Source of the DNA: Dugong dugon
Lineage: Eukaryota; Chordata; Mammalia; Sirenia; Dugongidae
NCBI GenBank assembly: GCA_030035585.1
Contig: CM057475.1
Span: 5,465,501 to 5,529,500 of the forward strand
DNA: 64,000 bases
Reading direction: 5' to 3'
Shown here: piece after piece, positions 47,099 to 56,972 of the stretch
Layout: every line of letters starts with the position of its first letter
Position numbering within the stretch: position 1 is the first letter of the stretch
Made by a program: the position numbers and the translations under genes
The notes under the pieces: model-generated
What the model saw: the letters and a program-made list of their open reading frames with translations, nothing else
Told to the model about the DNA's origin: nothing
The model's database searches: none

Positions 47099-47516
47099 TT
47101 TTTTTAAATCATAATACAAAAAAAAAAAAAAGAACTTGGCTTCTGAGTTTGAGAAGTTCCTTCTCAAATGAAGGTTGGACTAACTCAAAGGCAGCTAATC
47201 TGAAAGCACATTCTGAAGACTGTGACCTTCTCTGGAGTTCTCTCTAAATAAGAAGAAGAGGGTACTTACAAAATCAACTGGGGCAGGGAAAAATGACACA
47301 CACATACAGACTCAGATAGAAAGCTTTGTACCTGAAAGGCATGCATATTTTAGTCACCATATTATATGCATTTGTCTTTCAATAAACAATTTTAAAATCA
47401 AGCGTATTTAAGACACACTGAGAGAGCCTGGATTAGTGTTGTAGATTTGGAAAGAGTCAAGTAATGTAAGACGGGGACAATAAGAACTGAGAGTCACATC
47501 CCGTGTCACCCTCTCA
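47099..47516. other. WASHC2 intron, nothing recognised
   Basis: A short A run at 47118-47131. No exon. Confidence 0.4.
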
Positions 47517-47654
47517 TCAGCACCTCAGTTGCCATTCTTTTACTGGTAAGCCCCATAATTCTCTGTGACTTTCCCTAATCATATGATTGGACGTTAATTT
47601 CCTCTCCCAGCGGCCTTCCGACACTCCCCAGTATTCAGAACAAAAGGCTGGTAC

Positions 47655-47735
47655 CAAAGGCTGGGACTTGGCAGAGCTGAAAAGATCATCATCTTCATCA
47701 TCCTCAAACAGGCTCCCAACACTTGGCACTAACAA
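47655..47735 (-). CDS. WASHC2: WASHC2 coding exon d
   Basis: 81 bp, phase 0/0, 27 residues, containing the textbook LFa motif [17 protein letters not shown]. Acceptor is TATTCTAG. The donor that restores the human reading (..SQPL joined to EKKRVVKK) is GTACCA, which departs from the GTRAGT consensus. Without splicing the frame stays open for about 46 more codons (to 47517), so an alternative C-terminus is possible in principle. Confidence 0.9.
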
Positions 47736-47860
47736 CTAGAATAGACAAAACTCAAATTCAATACTCAACACAAAAACCATTTACAGAGAGCTAAGCAACA
47801 ATGAGATATTACCGAGACAATATCTAATATAATAGCAAAGTCACAATGTGGAAAACTGAC

Positions 47861-47989
47861 CCCAGTCTTTTTTGTGCCAGAGAAAAGGTCAACATCTGGG
47901 TCATTGTCCTTTTGCAGTTTGTGACTGAATAGGAGCTCTTCATCCTGAAAGACACCTGTGCTCTTGGGGTGGGCATCAGGATCGGGATT
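47861..47989 (-). CDS. WASHC2: WASHC2 coding exon c
   Basis: 129 bp, phase 0/0, 43 residues: [20 protein letters not shown], then [20 protein letters not shown]. It has two Leu-Phe/acidic clusters (EELLF and DPDVDLF). Acceptor TTTCCCAG and donor GTCAGT. Only 125 bp of intron separates it from exon d, the shortest intron in the gene part seen here. Confidence 0.95.
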
Positions 47990-48059
47990 CTGGGAAAACA
48001 GAGGGAAAGTCACCCGTGTTTAAAGCTTGTAAGAACTTATCTCAAGAAAATCAGAGAGA

Positions 48060-48231
48060 TGCATAGACAGACGCAGTAAAGATGTCTCCTGCAGTTTTGA
48101 TTACAATGGCAAAAGCATGGACACAGCCTAAGTACAAATCAGTAAGGACTTGAATACGTTCACACAACGGAATACAGTGCAGCTATCAAAATGAGTGAAA
48201 AGTATATTCACATATACCGACAGTATATACA
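48060..48231 (+). mobile_element. Old L1 fragment (L1MC/ME-like)
   Basis: gattacaatggcaaaagcatggacacagcctaagtacaaatc...cacaacggaatacagtgcagctatcaaaatgag, interrupted by the Tigger-like element that follows. Confidence 0.65.
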
Positions 48232-48811
48232 CAGTCATGCGTCACATAACATCTGCTCGGGCAACGACCGACCGCAATACGTCCGTGCTCCCATAACGTT
48301 TTTGTTTCTTTTCTTTAAAGGGGAAAGTAGCTCTCCTTTTGTTTATTATTTCCCCCTAATGGTTTCAAAGACCCCAAACCCCCAGAGTGAATGAGCAGCA
48401 GTGCTCCTGGGCGCATCCCAATTGCCATAGCAACTCCTCCCCCTCCTCCTGGCTTCATTCACCTGCCCTGCTGCACATGAGCAGCCACACTCTCGGCACC
48501 TGCGCACTGCTCCCCACCAGGTCCCCGTAGCCACCTCTCCATGCCCCCCGTATGCCCCCTGCCCTGTACCCTGGCCCTCAGTGGCACACCCAGCAAGGCC
48601 AGCCTCCTGTATCCAGTGAATACAGCTCTTGGGCTTTGTCGGGCAGGCAGGCAGGCGGTAGCGGGCCTGGGCTGCTCCCGCTCCTCAGGTGGGATGAACA
48701 GCAGGCGGGGCTGGTGACTGCCTGTATATAACGTGGTGTTCGCACAACATCCAAACTGCATAATGTCATATTTCACAGAATGTATCATGGACATTAAGTG
48801 ACGCATGACTG
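48232..48811. mobile_element. Tigger-like non-autonomous DNA transposon (580 bp)
   Basis: Terminal inverted repeats CAGTCATGCGTCAC at 48232-48245 and its complement at 48798-48811 are perfect over 14 bases and similar over about 20. TA follows on the right and CA (a likely mutated TA) precedes on the left. The interior is unexpectedly GC-rich (48395-48700). No transposase. Confidence 0.82.
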
Positions 48812-49261
48812 TATAATCTAGAAAGATCTTCCTTCAACCTTATATCTGAACATTTTAGTTAACAAAAAAATCCATTAGTTCTGTAATGAGAAATATTTTA
48901 GGGGTAAAAGCACACAAAATTAAACTAATTCTATCTTCTTTCCAAAGAAGAGTTAACAGCTAGCTTAATCCTAGCAACTGCACAGAGTGGTCCAGTGTGC
49001 CTTCCTAACTCGCCAGCATCAGTCCCAAGATGGACTACAACCTGGCACAGGTCGGGCCAACAAGCCTCTCCTTTGCTCTCCCATCATTTCTGAAGCAAAT
49101 TATTCATACTCACTGTATGCAGCTCTCATGTATACAATGGGATTATATTACTGGGATAATAAAAAATATTCATAAAACTTTTTTGTTAGAAATCAACAAA
49201 TACCTTCTTGAGTCTGATATGGAAAAGGGACTGGCAATCTACGAACTGCCACCTGTTTGTT
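48812..49261. other. WASHC2 intron, nothing recognised
   Basis: No exon or repeat recognised. Confidence 0.4.
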
Positions 49262-51372
49262 GTTTTTTTTAAAACAACTTTATTAAGATAAAATTCAGAT
49301 ACCACGAAATTCACTCAAAGTGAATTTTTAGTATATTTAGAGTTTGCAAACATCACCACAATCTTAAGTTTAGAACATTTTTATCACCTTAAAAAGAAAC
49401 CTGAATCCATTAGCAGTCAGATTAGAACTGCTCCACAGGATTTCCTAGGGGCACCTGGTGGATTCAAATTGCCCACCTTTCAGTTAGCAGCCAAACGTTT
49501 AACCACTACACCACCACAGTTTCCAGTCACTCCCCATTTTCTCCCAAATGTAGGCAACCACTAATCTACCTTCTGTCTCTACAAATTTGCCTATTCTGGA
49601 CATTTCACATATATGGAGTGGTACAACACCTGGTCTTTTGTGACTGATTTCTTTCAATTAGCACGTTTTCAAGGTTCACCCACATGGCAGCATTATCGGT
49701 ACTTCATTCCTTTTTACTGCCAAATGATACTCCAGTGTGTGGATGTACCACGTGCTATCGAGCCATTCATCAGCTGATGGGCATTTAGGTGGTTTCCACT
49801 TTTTTGAAATGGAAAATTATTCAAATTATGAATAATGCTGCTGTGAACATTTGTATACAAGGTTCTTTGTGAACATGTTTTCATTTCTCTTGAATACATA
49901 CCCAGGAGTAGAATGGCTGGGTCAAGTGGTAACTACTTTATGTTTAACAATTTAAGGAACCAACAAACTGTTTTCCAAATTAACCACACCATTTTACATT
50001 TAATTTTCAACACCATTTGAATGAGGATTCTAGGTTCTCCATACCCTCACCAACACTTGTTATTTTCACTCTTTATTATATCTGTCCAGGTGGATGTAAG
50101 TGGCTTCTAACAGTGGTTTTGATGTACATTTCCCCAAAGGCTAATGGTGTGGAGCATCTTTTCATGTGAGTAGTGGTCATCAGCAGATCTTCTTCAGAGA
50201 AACGTCTATTCGGACTCTTTGACCATTTTTAACTGGCATATCTGTCTTTTTAACACTGAGTTGTAGGAGTTTTTTTGATATATTCTAGAGCTAAGTCTCT
50301 TATCAAATATATGATCTGTAAACATTTTCTCGCATTCATCCATGTCTTTTCACTTTCATGGTGTCACCTGAAGCACTAAAGTTTTTGATTTTGATGGATT
50401 CCAATTTGGCTATTTTTTCTTTTGTCTCTTGTGCTTTCAGTGTCCTATTTAAGGCAGCTTTGCCTAATCCAAGGTCTGGAAGATTTAGGCACGTGATTTT
50501 CTTCTAAGAGTTGTGCGATTTCAGCTCTTACGTTGAGGTTTATGGTCTACTCTGAGTTTATTCTGTATATGGTGTGAGGCGGGGTCCAATTTCATTCTCT
50601 TGCATTTGGAAACCCAGTTGTTTCAGCACCGTTGTTGAAAACAGTATTCTATCCCCACTGACTTGTTTTGCACCAAACCAGTGAACCATAAACATGAGGG
50701 TTTGTCTCTGGACTCTGTATTCTATCTCACTGACTTATCTATCTATCCTTATCATTTTCAGATTATACATTGCTAGTATACAGAAACAGAATTTCATATA
50801 TTGATCTTGTATCCTACAACCTTGCTGAACTTCATAATGTTCTAAATGATTTTTGTAGTGGATTCCGAATGATTTTCTTTGTCATCTGCAAAATACAGTT
50901 TATCTTCCTTTCCAATCTTGACTCCTTTTATTTCTTTTTCTTGCCTAACTGCTCTGCCTAGAAGTGGCAAAAGCAGACATCCTTGTCTTGTTCCTGATCT
51001 GAGGGAGCAGTAACATCTGGTCTTTAACCATTGAGTATGATGTTGCTGTCATAGATGCCCTTTATTAGGTTTTATGCCTAGTATGTTGAATCTTTTGATC
51101 ATGAAGGGTGTTGGATTTTGTCAAATGCTTTTCTGTGTCTGCTGAGATGACTGTGTGAGTTTTGTTCTTTATTCTATTGATATGGTGTATCATATCAATT
51201 GATTTTCTGATATTAAACCAACCTGGCATTCTTGGGATAAATCTCACTTGTAATGGTGTGTAATCCTTTTTCTATTTTGCTGAATTCTGCATCTATATTC
51301 ATAAGAGATATCTGACTGTAGTACTTGTGATATCCCTGTCTGGTTATGATATCAGGGCAATACGGGCTTCAC
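49262..51372 (-). mobile_element. Old L1 (L1MA/B-like), antisense
   Basis: aaaacaactttattaagataaaattcagatacc (antisense tail) through the antisense ORF2 end (gggtttgtctctggactctgtattctatctcactg..., ...ttgtcaaatgcttttctgtgtctgctgagatgac). Contains a SINE at 49420-49523. No surviving ORF. Confidence 0.87.
49420..49523 (-). repeat. Truncated AfroSINE in the L1
   Basis: gattagaactgctccacaggatttcctaggggcacctggtgg...ccaaacgtttaaccactacacc. Flanked by CAGTCA on both sides (49414-49419, 49524-49529). Confidence 0.85.
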
Positions 51373-51375
51373 CTC

Positions 51376-51548
51376 TTTTTATAAACAGAATTTTACTGGA
51401 ACACCATGATGCCCTTTCATTTTCACATGTTCTGTGGATGCTGTCGTGATACCAGTGGCAGAGCTGAGCTGCTGCAAGAGAGACCATATGGCCTGCAAAA
51501 CCTAACATTTACTATCTGGCCCTTTATAGAAAAAACTGCTGCCATCTC
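51376..51548 (-). repeat. hAT-type DNA element remnant, antisense
   Basis: tttttataaacagaattttactggaacacc..., ...gcctgcaaaacctaacatttactatctggccctttatagaaaaa. Same family as 38222-38792 in reverse. Confidence 0.75.
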
Positions 51549-51896
51549 ATAAACATGAAAGGTTCGTCTACAACATCTCCTTCTAAAACTCTACACTTGA
51601 AATAGATCTGGCCTCACTTCTCTTTCCTTTTGCTTATACCCTATAACAGAGCAAGGGGCAAAGGTTTTGTAGGAGGCACAAAATCCAGGAGAAGCAGGCA
51701 CAATTCTCATCCCCTGACAGCAATGTTACTTGGGAAAAGGGTCACTGATTTAGATTCCCAAACATCTATACAACTAAAGAGAATCACAATCTGTACTCAA
51801 GGCTAAGATTTCTTCAGCAAATGACAGAACTGACATCATAATATGACATTCTTGTATCTTTCTAAAGACATGAACCTTTATTTGCTTTTTGCTCAC
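51549..51896. other. WASHC2 intron, nothing recognised
   Basis: No exon or repeat recognised. Confidence 0.4.
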
Positions 51897-52079
51897 CTCT
51901 CCTACCTCTTTCCGTGGAGCTCGGACGTTGCTTTGATCTTTGGTTTTATCCCCCTCCTCATCAAACAGGCTAAGCACGGTTTGGGTTCTACCCTTGGCTC
52001 CTTTCTCCGATGGCGGTGATGAAGAAAATAAATCAGAATGTTTGACTGCTGCCTGAGCAGATGCAGCCAAAGGCCCTTC
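51897..52079 (-). CDS. WASHC2: WASHC2 coding exon b
   Basis: 183 bp, phase 0/0, 61 residues, beginning [18 protein letters not shown]. It carries two Leu-Phe motifs, [14 protein letters not shown] and [15 protein letters not shown], both typical of the retromer-binding tail. Acceptor TTTTCAG and donor GTGAGC are good. It ends RKEVGE and joins in frame to [10 protein letters not shown] of the next exon, as in the human order [14 protein letters not shown]. Confidence 0.95.
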
Positions 52080-53370
52080 CTGAAAATGGAAATAAGGAAT
52101 AAGTAAGACCTAAAAACACAAATACTCTCGTGGGCCTCCCAAGCTCCTCAGTTCTTTAGTTAACTGCCACGTCTGCATGACAGCTTAGCACACCTAATCC
52201 CAGGTCACAAAACACTGAGGTCAATTCTTGATCGACTGCTCCAATGGAGAGTCTCAGAGAGATATTCAATTTTTCCAATCAGTTTTGAGCCATGGGTATA
52301 CCCCCACATCAAGTGAAGGGAGGTTACAGCCCTGATTCACATAGTTGCTCATGAGCTAGAAATAATTTCTAAGTCACAGAGGTAACACAAATGCCAATCA
52401 CTGGAAATTGATCATAAGTTTCTAATATTTACTTAGTATATGAGTCCCAAGGGAAAACCTAATCGACAAAATGAGATAAACTTTAGGAGGCTCACACTGT
52501 ATATATCAGAAGAATCCTGAAATGCAGCATTCAGTCATTAGAGAACACATACTGAATTTCAACTAACATACCACTGACCATAAGAAGCACCATTAATGCA
52601 GCACCAAGAAAGAAAAAACAGCTCCCATTTAAACTATAACATGCCACCGATTCTGACATGCGTCCCAATTTCAGAGTGGCTAAATGGTGAAAAAATATGC
52701 TTCTTATAAGAAATATGTTATTTACAAAGTGCCTACTGTGTGCAAGGCAATGTGCTAAGTGTTACAGATACAGTGGTGATCAGTCAGACCTAGTGCCACT
52801 CCTCGAAGAGCTCACAGGCAGAGGAGAGGGCAGGCAGTACAACCAGCAACTAGAGCCAAGTGTGGAGTGGGCTATGACTGGGGTAAGTCAGGTGCTGCAG
52901 GAACGTAAAAAAGGGTCTATAGTGCAACTGTGGGGAAGACGATGTTATACAATGACCCAGTGACAAGTAAAATGCATGAATCACAACAGCCTTAAGGAGG
53001 TTCGAGAGCAGAGTGAAAGCAGCATAGGCTCTAGGAGAGAGATTAACCTCAGCAGGTACACACAGAGCAGCAGACAGGGTACAAGAAAAGTTAGGGAGAA
53101 AAAAAGTGAGCAGAGATGGAAGGCAATCGTGCATATCAGATCCCCAAACGTAGCCAGCAGTGCCATCCCCTGGCCTCCTGCAGGACAGGCGGCAGTCCAG
53201 GAGAAGAAAACTAAGAAAACATATTTTACTGATTCCGTAATTCATAGTGTGGTAAAATGCATTCCCTCACGAAGCCTTTTGCCTTGGTTCTTTGGAAAGC
53301 AAACAGCTGGAGAGGTGCTCCCCCTAATCCCTGAGAACTTATTCTTGCCCTAGTTTTCCACCCTAGAGGG
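52080..53370. other. WASHC2 intron; mammal-wide repeat near 52715-52960
   Basis: 52715-52960 (aagtgcctactgtgtgcaaggcaatgtgctaagtg..., ...ctcgaagagctcacagg) looks like an old MIR/L2-type repeat. The rest is unassigned. Confidence 0.45.
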
Positions 53371-53379
53371 TTTGTTACA

Positions 53380-54120
53380 TTTCCTGGGTAAGCTGCAAAC
53401 AACGTGGCTTGATACTTTTTATCTGGTCCTGGGCTGCAGCCTACCCTGTGATCCGTATGCACCTTGCAGGACTTGGTCAATATACTATGCAAAGTGACTA
53501 CACACTATGCAAATGATGTGACGATAGCCTACTATGCAAATGAAGTGTCTGTGGCCTACTGAGAGGGGACTGGTCAGTTTGTGGCCCCTGCTGGGAGGGG
53601 CCGTGCCTTGAAACCGACCACAAGTTTGTGTATGTAAGTAGCCAGCTCCACAGAAGTTTCAGAGACAGAAAAAAGCTGGGAGAAGCAGACAGAAGAAAGA
53701 AGAGAGAAGAAGCAGAGCAGAGGCAGAGAACCTCCTAAAAGAGCTGTAACACAGATCAAGGCTATACCATTGAAGACAGCAAGCAGCCCAGAAGGGGCCC
53801 TGGGGCAGAGTCACTGGTGACAGACGGCAGGGCCGAGAGGAGGCCTGTCCTCACAGGGCCGAGAGGAGCCTGTCCTGAGGGGGTTGAGAGGAGGCTTACA
53901 CAGCTGAGAGGCGATGAGACACTTGTCCTGCACTGAAGAAGGGAGACTTCGCCTGCATGCCTCTTGATCCTGATCCTGAGTTGCAGTCTGTTCCTTAATA
54001 AAAAACTTAACTCTAAGTATGGTCTGTGAGTTCTATGTGGCCACTGCAATGGATTATCTAACCCAGAAAAGAGGCAGACAGTGTCATGGGAGGGACGGCT
54101 GTGTCAGAACTAGCAAAACA
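53380..54120 (+). mobile_element. Endogenous retrovirus solo LTR (boundaries approximate)
   Basis: Shows LTR layout: a U3 with repeated octamer motifs (53484-53541), a GA-rich part (53650-53740), an AATAAA-type signal (cttaataaaaaactt, 53994-54008), and a U5-like end (agtatggtctgtgagttctatgtgg). No gag, pol or env remnants are next to it, and I could not fix a target-site duplication. It lies antisense to WASHC2 between exons a and b. Confidence 0.65.
53484..53541 (+). promoter_or_regulatory. Three direct repeats with octamer motif ATGCAAA(T) in the LTR
   Basis: ACTATGCAAA at 53484-53493 and ACTATGCAAAT at 53504-53514 and 53531-53541, spaced 20 and 27 bases. The second is followed by TGATGTGACG, similar to a CRE/AP-1 site. 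Tandem octamers are typical of LTR enhancers. Confidence 0.6.
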
Positions 54121-54731
54121 CTGGCAAAAGGAGGTATGTCTGACTTCCACCTCATAGGGATCAGCCTTGGGCTGATCTTGATTTGCATTATCCCCGCTAA
54201 CGTTAGACTGGTTCTGATGCTGATACTACCACTATGCCATTTTTACACGTAATGAATACAAAAAGATGGTCAATTAAAATTCTCTTACAACTGGATCATG
54301 CATTTTAACTCAAGTACAGGTAGGGACTAGAAGAGAACCAAGGGTAACATAAAAACTACAGAGAGAGAAGAACAAATTAGAAATGGCAAATGTACAGAGA
54401 GAAAGCCAAAATAAAAACTAAGATGTGGAGAGAAAAACACAAAATGTACACCCACATAATACGACCAGAATGTAAAACAGGAGAAATGCACATCGCTGTG
54501 TGGGCACGTATGCCTACAAGATGGCTAAAAACAAAGAGCAGGTGTTCAAGGTTTCCCTCAAGGTCTGACCGTAAACTTTCTTCTTCATCTTTGCCAATGC
54601 TTTCGAAATTTTCTACAAACAAATCCTGTATTTTCTATGGTGGAAAATGTAAAAGTTTTTTTGTTTGCTTGTTTTAAAAGAAGACATGAGAGACACACAT
54701 ATTAGACTACATAGGAAGGAAACAAGTCCAC
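54121..54731. other. WASHC2 intron, nothing recognised
   Basis: Unassigned sequence between the LTR and exon a. Confidence 0.4.
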
Positions 54732-54887
54732 CTTTCCCGACTCCTCCACCGCATCAGCTCTCCCAACATCTGACGACCCCATGGCACTGCCACCGTTCTC
54801 AACCACAGGCTTCGCTCCAAGTGGGGCCTCCCTCTCCTCTTCATCACTGAACAGCAGAGGCGGCTCCTGAGCAACTGTCTCTTTTTT
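54732..54887 (-). CDS. WASHC2: WASHC2 coding exon a (most 5' exon in window)
   Basis: 156 bp, phase 0/0, 52 residues, starting KKETVAQEPPLLFSDEEE. It contains one LFa-like block (LLFSDEEEREA) and then a Gly/Ser/Val-rich linker ending VEESGK. Acceptor is ...TTTTGGTAG and donor is GTGGAC, a weak one. It corresponds to the human segment KKKETVSEAPPLLFSDEEE. The next exon upstream (human ...SLLFEDDVDSGGSLFG...) was looked for up to 64000 and not found, so the upstream intron exceeds 9 kb. Confidence 0.93.
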
Positions 54888-55019
54888 CTACCAAAAGAAG
54901 AAGAGTAAACGACATCCTGAAAAACAAAAATTATACCTGACTGGAATGGCACTGTACAGATCAAGTCAAAACCACAGCCCTTCTTATGATGTTAGCTGAT
55001 ATGGTGATGGGGAAGTGAA

Positions 55020-55800
55020 AGAGGATAGTGAAGCTGGGACCAAAAAAAATGATACAACCTTGCACCTGCAACAGGGCACGTCACCGTTTCTGCCACCATC
55101 CTCCGCACATCTCCTCGTCTCTGCCAAGCCCACTGGTTCTGCCCTGGTTTATGTACTTGCTCTGCCACACTATTCCTTGTCTTTCCTCTCTGCCTCCCTC
55201 CCTCCCCTGAAATTTCATCATGCCATCAAACTCAGCCAGAGCTGTCTTGCTAAAATAAACATCCACCAGACACTTCATCCCAATCCTAAACCTGCACTGT
55301 TTGCACTAGCAAATACTAAACATGTCAGCCAAGAAACACTCAGCACCATCCTTCTCTTCACCTGCACTACACCATCACTCCTACACCACTGCCACCCCCC
55401 CACGGCCGCCGCGGCCCCCCCACGGCCACCGCCGCTCCCCCATGGCCAGCGTTCCCACACCACCACCACCACTCCCACATCACCACTGTGCCTCACTACC
55501 ACTTATACCAACTGTGTACTTCCACACTTCCAGACTTGCTTCTCTCTGTCTTGTAGAAGCAAATCTTCCTCACCTCTCAAGGCCCAGCTCAAATGTAACT
55601 CGTGAAGGTTTTCCAGTTCTCTTCGGTAACTACCAGTTGCTTCACTGATAAGCATATTATTTACATTTCACTGTGACCTCACTTTACTTTTTCCTCACTT
55701 AAATTAATAGCTATCCCAGGTCTGTTTTGTTCACAGGTTTGAAAGGACCGTATTAACTATTTCTATGGCCAGTCACAGTGTTTAAGAGGTGCTCAACACA
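55020..55800 (+). repeat. L2-like remnant with an embedded GC-rich minisatellite
   Basis: 55555-55640 (ctctcaaggcccagctcaaatgtaactcgtgaaggttttcc) and 55770-55800 (ggtgctcaacaca) match the L2 3' region. Open frames across 55015-55648 come from C-rich low-complexity sequence and are not genes. Confidence 0.55.
55389..55495. repeat. CCCACGGCC-type GC-rich tandem repeat
   Basis: About three degenerate units around CCCCCCCACGGCC.CCGC followed by (CAC)n. The CpG density contrasts with the AT-rich intron. Confidence 0.75.
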
Positions 55801-56017
55801 AGTCTGCAAACACTTTGGTCCACCTCTCATCTACTGCTTGTCTAGGAGGCAGGGGTTATCGATTAGGAAACTGAGAAACGCGATTTACCTAGAGTTATTG
55901 ACATCCCTGGGGCAAGTGATTGCTCAGCCAGTTCTTGAGGAGAAACTAACTCTATCATATTAACTGGAATAGATGATATGAGGAAGTAAGCTTTTTAAAA
56001 ATGTCTAAATCTAGTTA

Positions 56018-56186
56018 GGGAAAACCTGGTGGTGTACTGGTTAAGAGTTAGGTTGCTAACCAAAACGTTGGCAGTTCGAATCCACCAGGCACTCCTTGGA
56101 AATCCTGTGGGGCAATTCTACTCTGTACTTTAGGGTTGCTATGAGTCAGAATCAACATGATGGCAACAGGTTAGGTTTTTTTTGGT
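56018..56186 (+). repeat. AfroSINE, internally shortened
   Basis: agggaaaacctggtggtgtactggttaagagttaggttgctaacc..., ...gttgctatgagtcagaatcaacatgatggcaac. The gatgtggcagtctgcttct middle is missing. Confidence 0.9.
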
Positions 56187-56634
56187 TAACTCTAGTTGGG
56201 AAGGCAGATTTAGAAAACCTTAAGGACAATATTAGGTATGGGAGAGAAAAAAGTTATGAATGAAGTTAAAAAGAATGAAGTAAGGGAATTTACAGGTATT
56301 GCTGGGAAAAGGTCCTTAAAATGGAAAATCGTTCACCTTGATATAGAAGACTGAAGGCTCACAAATTTCAGAAAAAATCTGGTAACAATGAAGTGATTAA
56401 AAGGAAAAAAAATCGTGGAATGTGCTGAACTCACTGAAAACTATATATGTTGGATACAAGTTAATTGGGATAAAAAAGATACTTAAATACAGGGAAACAT
56501 ATTCTCCCTTCATAGAACTGATTCCTAAAACTAGAAAAATGTCACCTAAACTACTGGTTTTAAATCTTCCTAAAGAAAAGCTGACTCATCTTCACCATGA
56601 AATTTTTTTAACATATATTCATTTTTTAAAAATT
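56187..56634. other. WASHC2 intron, nothing recognised
   Basis: A long plus-strand frame (56422-56937) runs into L1 sequence and has no recognisable product. Confidence 0.4.
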
Positions 56635-56972
56635 TTTTATGGTACTTTAGACGAAGGTTTACAAAACAGTTTCTCATTAAACAGTGAGTACACATATTGT
56701 TTTATGACATTGGTTAACAACCCCAAGACATGTCAACACTCCCCTTTCTCGACCTTGGAGGAGCTTTTTTTGGTGAAAATACACGTAGCCAAAGTTACAC
56801 CATTTCACTACATGTACAACTCAGTGACATCAATTATTCTTCTAGTTGTGCCGCTTTTCTCACTATCCTTTTCCAAATTATTCCATCACCATTATCTTCA
56901 CAACACTGCCACCCAGGCTTCCCATCAAACCCTTTGAGTTGCTGTTGTCAATTTGATCTCACACAGATTCCT
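56635..56972 (-). mobile_element. L1 3'-end fragment, antisense
   Basis: Antisense L1 tail (gtactttagacgaaggtttacaaaac..., ...gacattggttaacaaccccaagacatgtcaac..., ...gttgctgttgtcaatttgatc) just left of the next L1. Confidence 0.8.

Larger units (their letters stand above)
39395..54887 (-). other. WASHC2: WASHC2 (FAM21) gene, 3' half: ten coding exons plus 3' UTR
   Basis: WASHC2/FAM21 is the large tail subunit of the WASH actin-nucleating complex on endosomes; its repeated LFa motifs (Leu-Phe followed by acidic residues) bind VPS35 of retromer, and its C-terminal part also binds capping protein and lipids (family knowledge). Ten exons read in order on the minus strand give one continuous 611-residue C-terminus with no stop, each flanked by AG and GT. 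LFa-type blocks seen include [35 protein letters not shown] and [10 protein letters not shown]. The protein ends [13 protein letters not shown], as I recall for human WASHC2A/C. All junctions are phase 0 except the last (phase 1). The N-terminal globular part that contacts the rest of the WASH complex is not in the window and must lie beyond 64000. Identification is from memory of the human protein; the match runs through every exon. Confidence 0.96.

Noticed and set aside
52850-53353. Overlapping frames of 125-131 codons on both strands
   Set aside because: No domain, no splice sites that fit WASHC2, and sequence overlaps an old repeat.
55015-55648. 196- and 108-codon plus-strand frames rich in Pro, His and Ser/Thr
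   Set aside because: They run through an L2 remnant and a C-rich minisatellite; low-complexity composition and overlapping frames argue against a gene.
56422-56937. 171-codon plus-strand frame
   Set aside because: Its second half is antisense L1 tail; no family resemblance in the first half and no splice context.
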